DNA of 64,000 nt from an uncultured Clostridium sp. (GCA_945915475.1 CAMEFI010000004.1:62001-126000); one strand, 5' to 3'. Positions 37,107-46,873 are shown, counted from the first letter of the stretch. A program made the numbers and translations. Notes: a model not told the origin generated them from the letters alone.

Positions 37107-38063
37107 TTATTCTGTTGTCTCCTCTTCTATCAAATCCAGATTGCGTTCAAAAATCCCATCAAACGCCATCGTTTCTCTAAAAAACTGCTGTTTCTCTCCG
37201 TTATTGAGAAATTGTACTTTAGAAACCGTTGGAAGTTCCACCAGGGAATCTACAATGGAATATACAATAATATCATTCTTAAGCGTATTATCCGTATTAT
37301 AAAACTCATCGCTGAGATCTACATAGCAGATACCATCTTTTACAGAAATATTCCGAATCGTTGTCTCTTTCGGAAGCGTAGCCGTATAGCCGTCCTGATT
37401 CGGTCCTGCAATCAATGATTCCACCACCAGCCGGTCAAGTGATGTTGTATTAGATATCTCAATCTCCTTACGATATTCCTTCAGCGCATCACCGCTTGCA
37501 TTGGCAAAATATAGAATAATCGTACCCTTTTGCTTATAGCCTTTCTCTCCGCCGAATGACATGGTAAAGGAGTCCTGATCAAAATTCTCGCTCACGGTTG
37601 CCGTCTCCTGATCTGCATTTGCAAGATCCGTAAGCGTTAACGTAACACTATTAACCGGCGGAAGCTGTAACAACGTTTTCACGACACAAGCCTTAAAGAA
37701 TAACAATGCATCTGCATCAACGGAAGAATAGGTCACATTAAATGCCACTTCTACCCTTCCATGCCGATTCTCGGTATTACAACTGGTATAGGATATCCCA
37801 TCAGGGATAGATGCCTGATACACCTCCGTCGCCTTTGCTCCTGAAAGTTGTCCCACCACCTCTTTAATCTGTGCTGCCAAGTCCGTCTGTTCCTTCATTG
37901 TATATTTCTCTTTCACAACATCCGTCCTGTCAGGATTCATATAATATAGATAAATCTGATTCTCCCCCAGCAGCTCCTCCGTTGCCACTTCTTTTGTCTG
38001 TCTTCCACACCCTGCAAGAATTAATAATACCATGCAGCATAACACACATAACCATTTCTTCAT
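37107..38063 (-). CDS. GerMN-domain lipoprotein
   Basis: A 318-residue lipoprotein: signal peptide with lipobox LILAGC at about residues 14-19 and two GerMN domains (about 35-150 and 180-295; e.g. VEVAFNVTYSS and IRNISVKDGICYVDLSDEF). GerM-type proteins act at the spore septum or envelope; in Clostridia they often occur with two-component kinases. The ATG at 38063 is chosen because AAAGGA is nine bases upstream; an ATG at 38072 abuts the SD. It lies 17 bases after the histidine kinase gene and may be a third component of that system. Confidence 0.85.
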   Translation of the reverse strand: MKKWLCVLCCMVLLILAGCGRQTKEVATEELLGENQIYLYYMNPDRTDVVKEKYTMKEQTDLAAQIKEVVGQLSGAKATEVYQASIPDGISYTSCNTENRHGRVEVAFNVTYSSVDADALLFFKACVVKTLLQLPPVNSVTLTLTDLANADQETATVSENFDQDSFTMSFGGEKGYKQKGTIILYFANASGDALKEYRKEIEISNTTSLDRLVVESLIAGPNQDGYTATLPKETTIRNISVKDGICYVDLSDEFYNTDNTLKNDIIVYSIVDSLVELPTVSKVQFLNNGEKQQFFRETMAFDGIFERNLDLIEEETTE

Positions 38064-38080
38064 TCTTTTCATTCCTTTGA

Positions 38081-39517
38081 CTAATTCACATATTTTAACG
38101 GAATTCGGACAGTAAATGTTGTTCCTTCACCTGGCTCTGAATATAGTTTAATTGCACCTTTATGCATTAAAATTGCATTCCGTGTAATTGCAAGTCCAAG
38201 ACCGGTTCCTCCCGTTTCTCTGCTTCTTGCTTTGTCAACACGATAAAATCGTTCGAATACCTGCGATTGACATTCTTCCGGAATTCCCACACCATTATCC
38301 TGTACTTTTACATAGAAAAACTTGTGATCTGCGTTCAGCGATACATGAACGCTTCCTCCATCCTCATTATACTTAACAGCATTCTCGATCAGATTAGAAA
38401 ATGCCAGAGACAATTTCACCTCATCGACTTCACCTATGACTTCACGGAAGCTTTCAAAGATCACTTCAATGTTACGTTTTGCTGCCAATGGCTTGATTCT
38501 CTTAAGCAGCAATTCCAACAAAGCATTAATATTCACAGATTCAATATTCAAACCTGCTGCTTTCTTATCCATCTTAACTAACGTAAGCAGATCCGTAATA
38601 ATCTTATTCTCACGATCAATCTCTTCCACAATATCAGACATGAATTCCCGATACATCTCATTGGGCACATCCTCCTGCATAAGCAGTGAATCTGCCAGTA
38701 CCTTCATAGATGCAATCGGTGTTTTTAACTCATGTGACACATTTGATACAAATTCCTGTCTGGAATCTTCTAATACCTGCATCTTATTCAGTAATACATT
38801 AAAGGATTCCGTCAGCTTCTTAAGCTCATTGAACCGGCTCTGCACCTCAAGACTTTCCAAATGTCCCTGACTTAGCCCCAGAATCTGAGTATTCAATTGG
38901 TTAATATCCTTTACGCTCACAATAGAAATAATAAAAGCAATCACAAATGCAATCAAAGCAAACAGGATCAATAAAACATTTGCCTGTTTGGCAATGTATG
39001 CATTCGTGTCCTCAATATCCTTTAATGATACCATCGCAATCATAACACCATTTACCACTTTATCCACATTGGTAATGGGAATAATGATCTCCGCATAATC
39101 GTCTATCATACGGATATTCTTGTCTTTATCACCACGCATAACCTTCACAACTTCGTCATATATCATATAATTGTTCTGGTCAATCGTATATGTATCCTTA
39201 ATGATCTTGTAGCTGGAATCTATCACCAGGATTCTCCCGTCCCATACATTGGCAAGCTGATCAATCTCTACATTCAGATTACTCTGAAAGGTGTCAATGG
39301 TAAACTGATTCACCAAAATCTGGTTACCTAAAATACTACACTGGTTCTGTACTAGTTGCAATTTCTCCTCAATGGTCTTATCGGTATAAGAACGTTTCAG
39401 TACAATACTGAATATTAACATAGAGCCCAAAGCCAAGAGAAAAAAAGCAAGAAAAATTAACATTTTCAGACTTCGAAAGGGATTACTTTTTTCTCTATTT
39501 CTTAAAATAGTAACCAA
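38081..39517 (-). CDS. Sensor histidine kinase (WalK-like)
   Basis: About 478 residues: TM1, an extracytoplasmic domain of about 140 residues, TM2 (LILFALIAFVIAFIISIV), a HAMP linker, HisKA with FVSNVSHELKTPIASMKV, and HATPase with NLIENAVKYNEDGG, DNGVGIPEE and GGTGLGLAITRN. There is no PAS domain, unlike B. subtilis WalK. The start is uncertain: a TTG at 39517, a TTG at 39565 and an ATG at 39463 all fit; translation is probably coupled to the regulator gene it overlaps. It phosphorylates the adjacent response regulator; the stimulus is probably cell-envelope related. Confidence 0.88.
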   Translation of the reverse strand: MVTILRNREKSNPFRSLKMLIFLAFFLLALGSMLIFSIVLKRSYTDKTIEEKLQLVQNQCSILGNQILVNQFTIDTFQSNLNVEIDQLANVWDGRILVIDSSYKIIKDTYTIDQNNYMIYDEVVKVMRGDKDKNIRMIDDYAEIIIPITNVDKVVNGVMIAMVSLKDIEDTNAYIAKQANVLLILFALIAFVIAFIISIVSVKDINQLNTQILGLSQGHLESLEVQSRFNELKKLTESFNVLLNKMQVLEDSRQEFVSNVSHELKTPIASMKVLADSLLMQEDVPNEMYREFMSDIVEEIDRENKIITDLLTLVKMDKKAAGLNIESVNINALLELLLKRIKPLAAKRNIEVIFESFREVIGEVDEVKLSLAFSNLIENAVKYNEDGGSVHVSLNADHKFFYVKVQDNGVGIPEECQSQVFERFYRVDKARSRETGGTGLGLAITRNAILMHKGAIKLYSEPGEGTTFTVRIPLKYVN

Positions 39518-40181
39518 CTCCCCACTTTGTCTGAATATACTTCGGATCTCCCGGATTCGTCTCAATCTTCTCCCGCAGTCTTCTTACGTGTACATCCACC
39601 GTTCGTCCATCTCCTAATGCATCACTTCCCCATACTTCCTTCAATAGGTCATCACGGGAATACACCTTATTCGGATGAAACAATAACAGTGTGAGAATAT
39701 TGAACTCTTTGGCGGTCAAATTAATGTCCTTACCTGCTATGGATACTCGCCGGCTCTCCAATTCGATTGTCATCTCTCCTTCTTTCAGAATTTTCGGCTG
39801 CTCAACCGCTGCTGCCTTCTTCTGGTTTCTGCGGATAATCGCTTTAATTCTTGCTTTCACTTCCAAAATATTAAATGGCTTCGTAATATAGTCATCTGCA
39901 CCGTATTCAAGGCCTAATATCTTGTCCATGTCATCCCCTTTTGCTGTTAACATAATAATAGGGACATCTGAAAACTCCCGGATCGCCTGACAAACATCAA
40001 AACCGGATAATCCCGGTAACATAACATCTAACAAAATAATATCGAATTCATTATTCTTTGCAAGTTCTAATGCGTCCTCTCCGTTGTAGGCCGCTGTCAC
40101 CTGCATCTCATCCTGCTCAAGAGAGAATTTAATTCCCTTCACGATCAATTTCTCATCATCTACAACTAATACCTTTTTCAT
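39495..40181 (-). CDS. OmpR-family response regulator (WalR/YycF-like)
   Basis: A 228-residue regulator: receiver domain with acidic pocket VVDDE, phosphoacceptor in DIILLDVMLPGLSG (about 53), Thr in IIMLTAKG and Lys in DDYITKPFN; winged-helix domain with LLKEVWGSDALGDGRTVDVHVRRLREKIE. SD GGAGAG precedes the ATG. The pair with the overlapping kinase and a GerMN lipoprotein resembles WalRK arrangements of cell-wall control, but no yycHI genes are present, so 'walR' is not assigned. Confidence 0.9.
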   Translation of the reverse strand: MKKVLVVDDEKLIVKGIKFSLEQDEMQVTAAYNGEDALELAKNNEFDIILLDVMLPGLSGFDVCQAIREFSDVPIIMLTAKGDDMDKILGLEYGADDYITKPFNILEVKARIKAIIRRNQKKAAAVEQPKILKEGEMTIELESRRVSIAGKDINLTAKEFNILTLLLFHPNKVYSRDDLLKEVWGSDALGDGRTVDVHVRRLREKIETNPGDPKYIQTKWGVGYYFKK

Positions 40182-40209
40182 TCCCAGCTCTCCTCTATTC
40201 TAGAAGTGT

Positions 40210-40779
40210 CTACACTTTAATACAATTCTTTATCTTATCAAATACCCCCTGCTTAATTCCCGGAATATTCATCAATTCCTCAATTGTCTGAAATGCACCA
40301 TGTTCCTCCCTATACTGAATAATGACCGAAGCTTTACTCTCTCCAATTCCCGGAAGTGTCATTAACATATCCGCATCCGCCTGGTTAATATCCACCAATC
40401 CGTCATCCTCAGATGTTTTGTCCCTTCCAGCTGTCTCCTGCATCTCTTCCATACCCGGAACATATATGGTCTGCCCATCCGTTACCGGCACTGCCTGATC
40501 CAGACTCTCTGCATTGCCATCTTCCAAAACGCCTCCTGCCTGTTCAAGGGCATCACAAATCCGTGCTCCATTTGTAAGCGGATATACTCCCGGCTCCTTC
40601 ACATGTCCACAAACATATACATATAATGTGGTGGATTGTTCCTGCGAAGTGACTTCAATGTCCTCACTTGACCCTTGCTCTTCCTGATGCAAAGACTGCA
40701 AAGAAATGTCTTCCTGTTTTCGGCACCCGGTAAGTACTGCCATACATAGCACAATTAAAAATGTCTGTTTCCATTTCAT
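40210..40779 (-). CDS. comEA: ComEA-type DNA receptor with lipoprotein signal
   Basis: A 189-residue protein: signal with lipobox VLTGCRKQ (cysteine about residue 18), a SLBB domain (STTLYVYVCGHVKEPGVYPL, about 50-110) and a C-terminal helix-hairpin-helix pair (VDINQADADMLMTLPGIGESKA...YREEHGAFQTIEELMNIPGI). ComEA binds incoming double-stranded DNA at the cell surface. Classic ComEA has a transmembrane anchor; this one seems to be lipid-anchored. comEC is about 3 kb downstream. AGGAGG precedes the ATG. Confidence 0.88.
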   Translation of the reverse strand: MKWKQTFLIVLCMAVLTGCRKQEDISLQSLHQEEQGSSEDIEVTSQEQSTTLYVYVCGHVKEPGVYPLTNGARICDALEQAGGVLEDGNAESLDQAVPVTDGQTIYVPGMEEMQETAGRDKTSEDDGLVDINQADADMLMTLPGIGESKASVIIQYREEHGAFQTIEELMNIPGIKQGVFDKIKNCIKV

Positions 40780-40970
40780 AAATGAATCCCTCCTAATCTA
40801 TAAATGCAGTATCATCTCTGCATGTACAAAATCAGGAGTGCAACATAGAAATGTAATATAAGATACAGAATAATAATACATAAAATCCGGAAACTTTACA
40901 ACTGCTTTTCCTTATATTTCAAAAATTTTTTAGATAATGTCCCCGTCCAAAAACCGAAATGGCATATTGC

Positions 40971-41408
40971 TTATTCCCATTTAAACAAGATCAGTCCTGC
41001 AATTGCTACCACCATTCCAATACATTTTGTCAAAGAAAAGGCAACTTTTTCTACACCAAACAGTCCAAACAGCTCAATCAGGTAACCAACTAATACCTGC
41101 GTAATTACAATAGCAAGAATTGCCTTTGCCGGACCTAAGCTTGACATACTTACAATCACTGTAAACGTTATAAATGCTCCGATCACACCTCCAAGCAGCA
41201 TATACTTGTGATCCACCTTAAACAAATCCCCAATAGGAATCTTCCCCTGTTCCATAAACAGAAAGAACCCCAGGCAGACTAAAAAACCGGTAAGCTGCAC
41301 AAAACAATTGGTAAGCCAGGGACCTGTCTCCTTTGTCACACCTGTGTTAAATACTCCCTGAATACTCATTAATGCGCCTGAAAGACAGGCAATCAAAAAG
41401 CCCCACAT
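40971..41408 (-). CDS. DMT-superfamily membrane protein (DUF606/YdcZ type)
   Basis: A 145-residue protein with about five hydrophobic helices; ACLSGALMSIQGVFNTGVTKETGP at the N-terminus and LGPAKAILAIVITQVLVGYLIELFG are typical of the DUF606 (YdcZ) family. These are putative small-molecule transporters with no proven substrate. The ATG at 41408 has GGAGG eight bases upstream; an in-frame codon at 41435 lacks an SD. It is downstream of the solute-binding protein gene (74-base gap), but a functional link is not implied. Confidence 0.85.
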   Translation of the reverse strand: MWGFLIACLSGALMSIQGVFNTGVTKETGPWLTNCFVQLTGFLVCLGFFLFMEQGKIPIGDLFKVDHKYMLLGGVIGAFITFTVIVSMSSLGPAKAILAIVITQVLVGYLIELFGLFGVEKVAFSLTKCIGMVVAIAGLILFKWE

Positions 41409-41482
41409 ACTAATTTCCTCCATTCTGATCCACATCTTTTAAATACTATTAGTATATGAGACTTCTTCTATTTCTTATTCAT

Positions 41483-42751
41483 TTATTTTATTTTTTCTGT
41501 CATGGTATTCTGCAGCCAGTCTAACTTTTCTTTGGCATCCTGACCATCCCAGATTGCATCAAATGCAATTCCACTATCTACTAAATAATCTCCTAACACC
41601 ATCACTTTCGGCACCGGTGTCGAATTCAGATACTGTGCATATAATACCGTCTGCATTGCATCAAACCCTTCTCCCTGATTGCGAACCGGCAGCTTACCAT
41701 TTCCGGCATATTGTCTATCCTGATATCCATAACTTAGATACATGGCAAATAAATTCCCTGCGGCTACATCCTTACCATACGGATTCACAAATGCTCCATA
41801 TGTCGTGGACCATGCTGTAGAAGAAAGTTCTGCAGTTAAACTTGGGACATAGGAAATCTGATAATTTGTTTCATTTTGCCCCTGCAGCTCATAAAGCGTT
41901 GGCAGAATATCCGACTTACAAAGTCCTAATACAAGTGTTCCATCCTTAATCCGGTTCATGATCGTATCATGAGATATATTACTCTTATCCATCCACAAAT
42001 AGGCACTTAATGATTGAAAATACTGCATGGCTGCAACACATTGATCATTGTTCACTTGAAAACTTGCCGTGTCATCACCATTTTCTCCAAAAAGATTGGC
42101 ATAGGATGCATAAAACATGGTATTGACATAAGGATCTGCCACATCCCACCGGAATACTGCCTTCGTCGAACCGGTATCTTCGTATTCGTCTAAAAATGCC
42201 AGAATCTCATCAATAGATGCCGGCGCATTCTCCAACAGATTCGCATCATATACCAGACAATAGGTGTCAAAATATATCGGATACCCATATTGTTTGTCCT
42301 TATAAGTAAGCGCATTCTTTGCTACATCCGGATAGTTCTCTTTCCAAAATGCTGCATCATAGGTTGTATTCTCCTCCGCCATGCCACTGGCCTTTGCATA
42401 CTCTAACTGATCATTCCCCATCAGGTATACATCCGGACCATTTCCTTTCTGATTTGCCTGGTTCATATCCTCAAACAGGTTTATCCCATCATAATAAACA
42501 GGATTCACTTTTATATTATATTCCTTCCGGAATGCCTGAGCTGCCTGTTCTAAGTAACTCTTGTCTGCATCACTTGTATACCAACAGGTAACCGTATCCG
42601 TCTTTGCCTTTTGTTTCCATGTATTCACTGCATTCTCATAAGTAACCGGCTGTTGTTCTTCTTCTGTAATCACCGTCTTCTGCCCGCATCCCACAAGTAT
42701 ACAAAGCAACAAAGCAAGAAAAACAGACAATGCTTTTTTCGTTCTGCCCAT
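41483..42751 (-). CDS. Extracellular solute-binding lipoprotein (sugar type), orphan
   Basis: A 422-residue ABC-transporter binding protein of the MalE/UgpB type: lipobox ILVGCGQ at about residue 22, TVTCWYTSDADKSYLEQAAQAF at the start of lobe 1 and GPDVYLMGNDQLEYAKASG. Contacts such as AVFRWDVADPY (about 195) and WSTTYGAFVNPYGK (about 310) look family-like. No permease or ATPase gene is adjacent; it lies 15 bases after argB, so it may be cotranscribed with arginine genes or share permeases encoded elsewhere. AAGGAG precedes the ATG. The ligand is unknown. Confidence 0.87.
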   Translation of the reverse strand: MGRTKKALSVFLALLLCILVGCGQKTVITEEEQQPVTYENAVNTWKQKAKTDTVTCWYTSDADKSYLEQAAQAFRKEYNIKVNPVYYDGINLFEDMNQANQKGNGPDVYLMGNDQLEYAKASGMAEENTTYDAAFWKENYPDVAKNALTYKDKQYGYPIYFDTYCLVYDANLLENAPASIDEILAFLDEYEDTGSTKAVFRWDVADPYVNTMFYASYANLFGENGDDTASFQVNNDQCVAAMQYFQSLSAYLWMDKSNISHDTIMNRIKDGTLVLGLCKSDILPTLYELQGQNETNYQISYVPSLTAELSSTAWSTTYGAFVNPYGKDVAAGNLFAMYLSYGYQDRQYAGNGKLPVRNQGEGFDAMQTVLYAQYLNSTPVPKVMVLGDYLVDSGIAFDAIWDGQDAKEKLDWLQNTMTEKIK

Positions 42752-42766
42752 AAGTCATCTCCTTAT

Positions 42767-43657
42767 TTAAAACAAAGGCTCCTTCAAAATTGCAGTACCA
42801 ATACCTTTTTCTGTAAAGAACTCCAATAACAGACAATGTTGTACACGTCCATCTAACACATGGACTCTGGATACTCCATTCTCAATTGCATCAATACAAT
42901 TCGTAAGTTTTGGAAGCATACCACCACCAACAACACCTTTTTCGATAAAGGACTTTGCCTCCTGTACATCCATTTCCGAAATCAAAGTATTGCGATCATT
43001 TGGATCAATGAATACACCTTCAATATCTGTAAGAAATACTAATTTTTCAGCAGAAATAGCCTTGGCTACTGCACAAGCTGCATCATCTGCATTAATATTA
43101 TAGCTTTCAAAATCCTCCGAAGAGCCAATCGGTGCAATAACCGGAATGAAATCATTATCAATTAAAGTATCTAATATCTTACCATTAACAGACTTTACAT
43201 CACCAACATATCCGATGTCCTTTCCTCCCGGCATCTTCTTTGTTACTGTCATAAGTCCTGCATCTTTACCACTGATACCAACCGCATTTAATCCAAGTTT
43301 CTGCATCATCTGTACCAGACCCTTATTGACCTTTGATAATACCATCTCAGCGATCTCCATCGTCTCAGCATCGGTCACACGAAGACCATTGATAAATTCC
43401 GGTTCCTTTCCAATCTTCTCCACCCATTTACTAATCTCTTTACCTCCACCATGTACGATAATTGGCTTAAGCCCAATCAACTTAAGCAACGCAACATCCT
43501 TAATAACATTGTATTTTAATTCCTCATCCAGCATAGCGCTTCCACCATACTTTACAACAATCTTCTTTCCGTTAAATTTCTGTATGTAAGGTAAGGCTTC
43601 AATCAAAGTCTGTGCCTTTGCAATTACCTGTTCCATATTATTATTCTGGTTAATCAT
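42767..43657 (-). CDS. argB: N-acetylglutamate kinase
   Basis: A 296-residue amino acid kinase: [12 protein letters not shown] (about 30), [12 protein letters not shown] (about 65), [15 protein letters not shown], and [15 protein letters not shown] with the C-terminal [15 protein letters not shown]. An N-terminal extension helix ([20 protein letters not shown]) is typical of arginine-sensitive hexameric forms, so feedback control by arginine is likely. It follows argC by about 90 bases without an intervening argJ. AAGGA precedes the ATG. Confidence 0.97.
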   Translation of the reverse strand: MINQNNNMEQVIAKAQTLIEALPYIQKFNGKKIVVKYGGSAMLDEELKYNVIKDVALLKLIGLKPIIVHGGGKEISKWVEKIGKEPEFINGLRVTDAETMEIAEMVLSKVNKGLVQMMQKLGLNAVGISGKDAGLMTVTKKMPGGKDIGYVGDVKSVNGKILDTLIDNDFIPVIAPIGSSEDFESYNINADDAACAVAKAISAEKLVFLTDIEGVFIDPNDRNTLISEMDVQEAKSFIEKGVVGGGMLPKLTNCIDAIENGVSRVHVLDGRVQHCLLLEFFTEKGIGTAILKEPLF

Positions 43658-43749
43658 CTCTTTTTTCCTTTCTTTCTCTTAGAAAATACAACTCTTATAC
43701 TCTCTTCTCATCAATTACACTATCTTTTCTCGTTCCTGCTCCATGATCA

Positions 43750-44790
43750 TCACGGGAACATCGGAGCCTGCTCAAGCCCCATTGTCTCCGGGAGGCCGAA
43801 AATCAAATTCATATTCTGAACAGCCTGACCTGCAGCACCTTTTACCAGATTATCAAGTGCACCCATAGCAATGATCCGCCTGGTTCGTTCATCAATCTTA
43901 AAATTCACATCAACATAATTACTGCCTTCCACCCAGCGGGTCTCCGGTGGAACATCTTTATCTAATACACGAATAAAATGTTCTTTTCCGTAATAAGTAT
44001 CATAAATTGCCCGAACTGCATCATATGTATAGTCCTTCGTCAGATTACCATACGCCGTAACCAGAATTCCTCTGTTCATTGGCACTAAATGGGGAGTAAA
44101 GTTAAGCATAATCTTCTGACCACAGGCGTAGCCAAGCTGCTCTTCAATCTCAGGTGTATGGCGATGCGTCGTCACTCCATATGCTTTTATATTCTCATTC
44201 ACCTCACAATACAGGTTGTTAATCTTCGCTCCACGTCCTGCACCTGAGGTGCCTGACTTAGCATCAATAATAATGCTGTTAGGATCAATCACACCTTCCT
44301 TCACTAACGGATACAATGAAAGAATCGAGCAGGTTGTATAACAACCCGGATTTGCAACAAGTCTCTTACCTTTTATGTCTTCTCTGTTAATTTCACAAAG
44401 TCCATATACGGCTTCTTCTATATATTGTGGTGACTTATGCTCAATTCCATACCACTTCTCATAAGTGGCAACATCCTTGATACGAAAATCTGCGCTTAAA
44501 TCAATAATCTTTACTTTCGATAAAATATCATCATTCACCAGGGATGCACAAAGTCCCTGTGGCGTTGCAGTAAAGATGACATCTGCTTTCGCTGCCAATT
44601 CATCCATATTATCATCTAAGCACTTCGCATCCACAATCTCAAACATATTGCCAAATACCTGATAATACTGCTTGTCTATGTAACTTCTTGAACCGTACCA
44701 GACAATCTCCACTTCTTTGTGTCCTAATAACAATCTTACTAATTCCTGTCCTGCATATCCTGTAGAACCAATAATTCCCGCTTTTATCAT
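43750..44790 (-). CDS. argC: N-acetyl-gamma-glutamyl-phosphate reductase
   Basis: A 346-residue enzyme: NADP-binding AGIIGSTGYAGQELVRLL at the N-terminus, the catalytic cysteine in VANPGCYTTCSIL near residue 147, and GVTTHRHTPEIEEQLG near 210. It is the third step of ornithine synthesis and feeds on the ArgB product. SD AGGAAGG. A promoter lies about 100 bases upstream among TGCAT-rich repeats that may be an ArgR target. Confidence 0.97.
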   Translation of the reverse strand: MIKAGIIGSTGYAGQELVRLLLGHKEVEIVWYGSRSYIDKQYYQVFGNMFEIVDAKCLDDNMDELAAKADVIFTATPQGLCASLVNDDILSKVKIIDLSADFRIKDVATYEKWYGIEHKSPQYIEEAVYGLCEINREDIKGKRLVANPGCYTTCSILSLYPLVKEGVIDPNSIIIDAKSGTSGAGRGAKINNLYCEVNENIKAYGVTTHRHTPEIEEQLGYACGQKIMLNFTPHLVPMNRGILVTAYGNLTKDYTYDAVRAIYDTYYGKEHFIRVLDKDVPPETRWVEGSNYVDVNFKIDERTRRIIAMGALDNLVKGAAGQAVQNMNLIFGLPETMGLEQAPMFP

Positions 44791-44891
44791 ATCGAATCCT
44801 TCCTGTCCTTTTCATTAGAAATACGCTTTCCTATTATAACACTCTTTCTTTTTTGTGTATAGTAAAGAACCTTTTTTCTTTTCAATTTATA

Positions 44892-44920
44892 ATTATACAT
44901 ATTTTATGCATATTATGCAA
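44892..44920 (-). promoter_or_regulatory. Candidate argC promoter with TGCAT-type repeats
   Basis: Minus strand TTGCAT (44915-44920), 17 bases, TATAAT (44892-44897). The spacer and flanks hold repeats of TGCAT/ATGCA with 3-5 base gaps. They could be divergent ArgR boxes (consensus TGAAT-N4-ATTCA), but the match is poor. Confidence 0.55.
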
Positions 44921-44976
44921 TACTTTTTGTATATCAAAAGATTATATGATTTTTTATGCATTATTTCCGTATATGA

Positions 44977-45028
44977 AAACACCACCATGCCCGGATGATA
45001 TTCCCGGTTTCATTGCATGGTGGTGTTT
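44977..45028 (-). terminator. Terminator after the phosphate sensor kinase
   Basis: Perfect 14-bp stem (44977-44990 with 45015-45028) with an inner CCGG/CCGG stem, followed on the minus strand by TTTTC. It lies about 40 bases after the kinase stop and insulates argC. Confidence 0.82.
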
Positions 45029-45069
45029 GTATATATTCTATATGTTATTGAATGATCCATTATGTGACT

Positions 45070-46860
45070 CTATTGCGCAATATAGTCAATAGGAAGGGAG
45101 ACCCTGATTGTCGTCCCTTCTCCAGGTATACTGTCAATATGGATATTACCATGATGAAACATAACAACATGTTTTACGATGGAAAGACCAAGACCCGTTC
45201 CGCCGATCGCCTTGGAATGACTCTTATCCACACGATAGAATCGCTCAAATACCCGTTCCTGATCTTCCTGTGCAATACCGATACCGGTATCCTCCACTTC
45301 AATCACAGCATATGGCATATCATGTTCCACGGTACGTTTAAGGGAAACCGCCACTTTACCGCCTTTCTTGTTATATTTAATTCCATTGTCACAAAGATTA
45401 TATATCACTTCTTCTATCATGGATGGAATTCCATTCATAACAACATCTTCCCCAATAATATGAATCGACACATCTTTTTCCTGACACGGAATCTTCAATC
45501 TTGTCTTCACCTGTCTGGCCATATCTAATAACGAGATTTCTACGCATTGATGGGCAACAGGTGTTTCCTCATCTAATTTTGATAAGAAAATAATGTCATT
45601 TACAAGGTCAATGAGCCGACCGGCTTCTTCATAAATATTCTTTGCAAATCCCGGAATATCCTCCGGCTTGACTATTCCATTCATAATGATCTCAGCTACA
45701 CCGGAAATAGATGTTAACGGAGTCTTCAACTCATGGGATACATTTGATGTGAATTCTCTTCGCAGTTGTTCTCTCTTTTCCTTTTCTGTTTCATCCAGAA
45801 TAATCACAATTGCACCTTCCACCTGATCCGACGGAACCGTATCTGTCTTCGGAGCCTGCCGGTCTTCCGTTTCATCCTTCACAACATCTTCAATCACAAT
45901 CGGGTTCGCAACCACACGATAAATGCGGTCTCCATTTTCCAATGTCCTCTGGGTACGAATACCACCAATTGCATCATCCACTGCCTCCCGAAGTGCCCGC
46001 TGTCTGTCAAAATTAATCACGTTATGTCCGGTATAATCTATATTTTTAGAAGCACCCAGCAGTTCTACAGCCGCTACATTATATGACAGAACATTTTCTT
46101 TCTTATCCAATACCAGAAAACCTTCCCGCATATGTTCCGTGAGCGCCTGAAACTTTGCCTGCTGCGTTTTCAGATCCTCCATCTGCTGGTCAATCAGAAT
46201 GTTCTGTTTCCGGATACGTTTCAATAAAGGAACCAGTTCCTCATATTCTTCATCCATCTCCCCATAATTCAAATCCATATTATTGATAGGTGCAACAATT
46301 CGCTTTGCCACATTTCTCGACATAAAATACGATACTATGATGATTAGCAACACGAGAAATAAAGTTGGCTGAAGCATTGCAATAATGATGGAAATCACCG
46401 TATTATATGCACTGGAAACACGAAGCACGGAACCATCTGTCAACCCTACGGCATAATATATTGTCTGCTCATCTAAAGTATTGGAATACCGGACTGTGTA
46501 ACCTTCACCATCTTCCATTGCATCCCGAATCTCATCTCTGTCCTTATGATTCTCCATTTTCTGTTCATCCACATTGGAATCATAAAGAACAATACCATCT
46601 CTGTCTACCCAGGTAATACGATTCTTATGAGATTGTGAGGTATCCACCTTATTACTGATATAAGCACTCTGATTAAAGCTTTCCAGATATTCCTCTCCCA
46701 CTGATTCAATACCGCAGGCAATATATTCTGCCTCTGTCTTCAATTCCGTCTTAATCTGATGATCAAAATAGTCATACAAAATACCCACTATGATCACATA
46801 TGCAATGAACAGTGTTGCCATGGACACCCAGAATGTATTCTTAAAAATACGCTTGATCAT
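45070..46860 (-). CDS. phoR: Phosphate-regulon sensor histidine kinase (PhoR-like)
   Basis: A 596-residue kinase: TM1 (VSMATLFIAYVIIVGIL), an extracytoplasmic domain to about residue 160, TM2 (IIAMLQPTLFLVLLIIIV), a HAMP-like linker, a PAS domain (about 235-350, DYTGHNVINFDRQRALREAV), HisKA with FTSNVSHELKTPLTSISG, and HATPase with GIKYNKKGGKV and GGTGLGLSIVKH. The ATG at 46860 has GGGTGA four bases upstream, 13 bases after the regulator's stop; an in-frame codon at 46908 would overlap it. Its position behind pstSCAB-phoU and the regulator supports a phosphate role. Confidence 0.88.
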   Translation of the reverse strand: MIKRIFKNTFWVSMATLFIAYVIIVGILYDYFDHQIKTELKTEAEYIACGIESVGEEYLESFNQSAYISNKVDTSQSHKNRITWVDRDGIVLYDSNVDEQKMENHKDRDEIRDAMEDGEGYTVRYSNTLDEQTIYYAVGLTDGSVLRVSSAYNTVISIIIAMLQPTLFLVLLIIIVSYFMSRNVAKRIVAPINNMDLNYGEMDEEYEELVPLLKRIRKQNILIDQQMEDLKTQQAKFQALTEHMREGFLVLDKKENVLSYNVAAVELLGASKNIDYTGHNVINFDRQRALREAVDDAIGGIRTQRTLENGDRIYRVVANPIVIEDVVKDETEDRQAPKTDTVPSDQVEGAIVIILDETEKEKREQLRREFTSNVSHELKTPLTSISGVAEIIMNGIVKPEDIPGFAKNIYEEAGRLIDLVNDIIFLSKLDEETPVAHQCVEISLLDMARQVKTRLKIPCQEKDVSIHIIGEDVVMNGIPSMIEEVIYNLCDNGIKYNKKGGKVAVSLKRTVEHDMPYAVIEVEDTGIGIAQEDQERVFERFYRVDKSHSKAIGGTGLGLSIVKHVVMFHHGNIHIDSIPGEGTTIRVSLPIDYIAQ

Positions 46861-46873
46861 ACTATCACCCTTT

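Noticed and set aside
44870-45069. Riboswitch or T-box in front of argC
   Set aside because: The region holds a kinase-gene terminator and AT-rich repeats only; no T-box core or specifier stem was seen.
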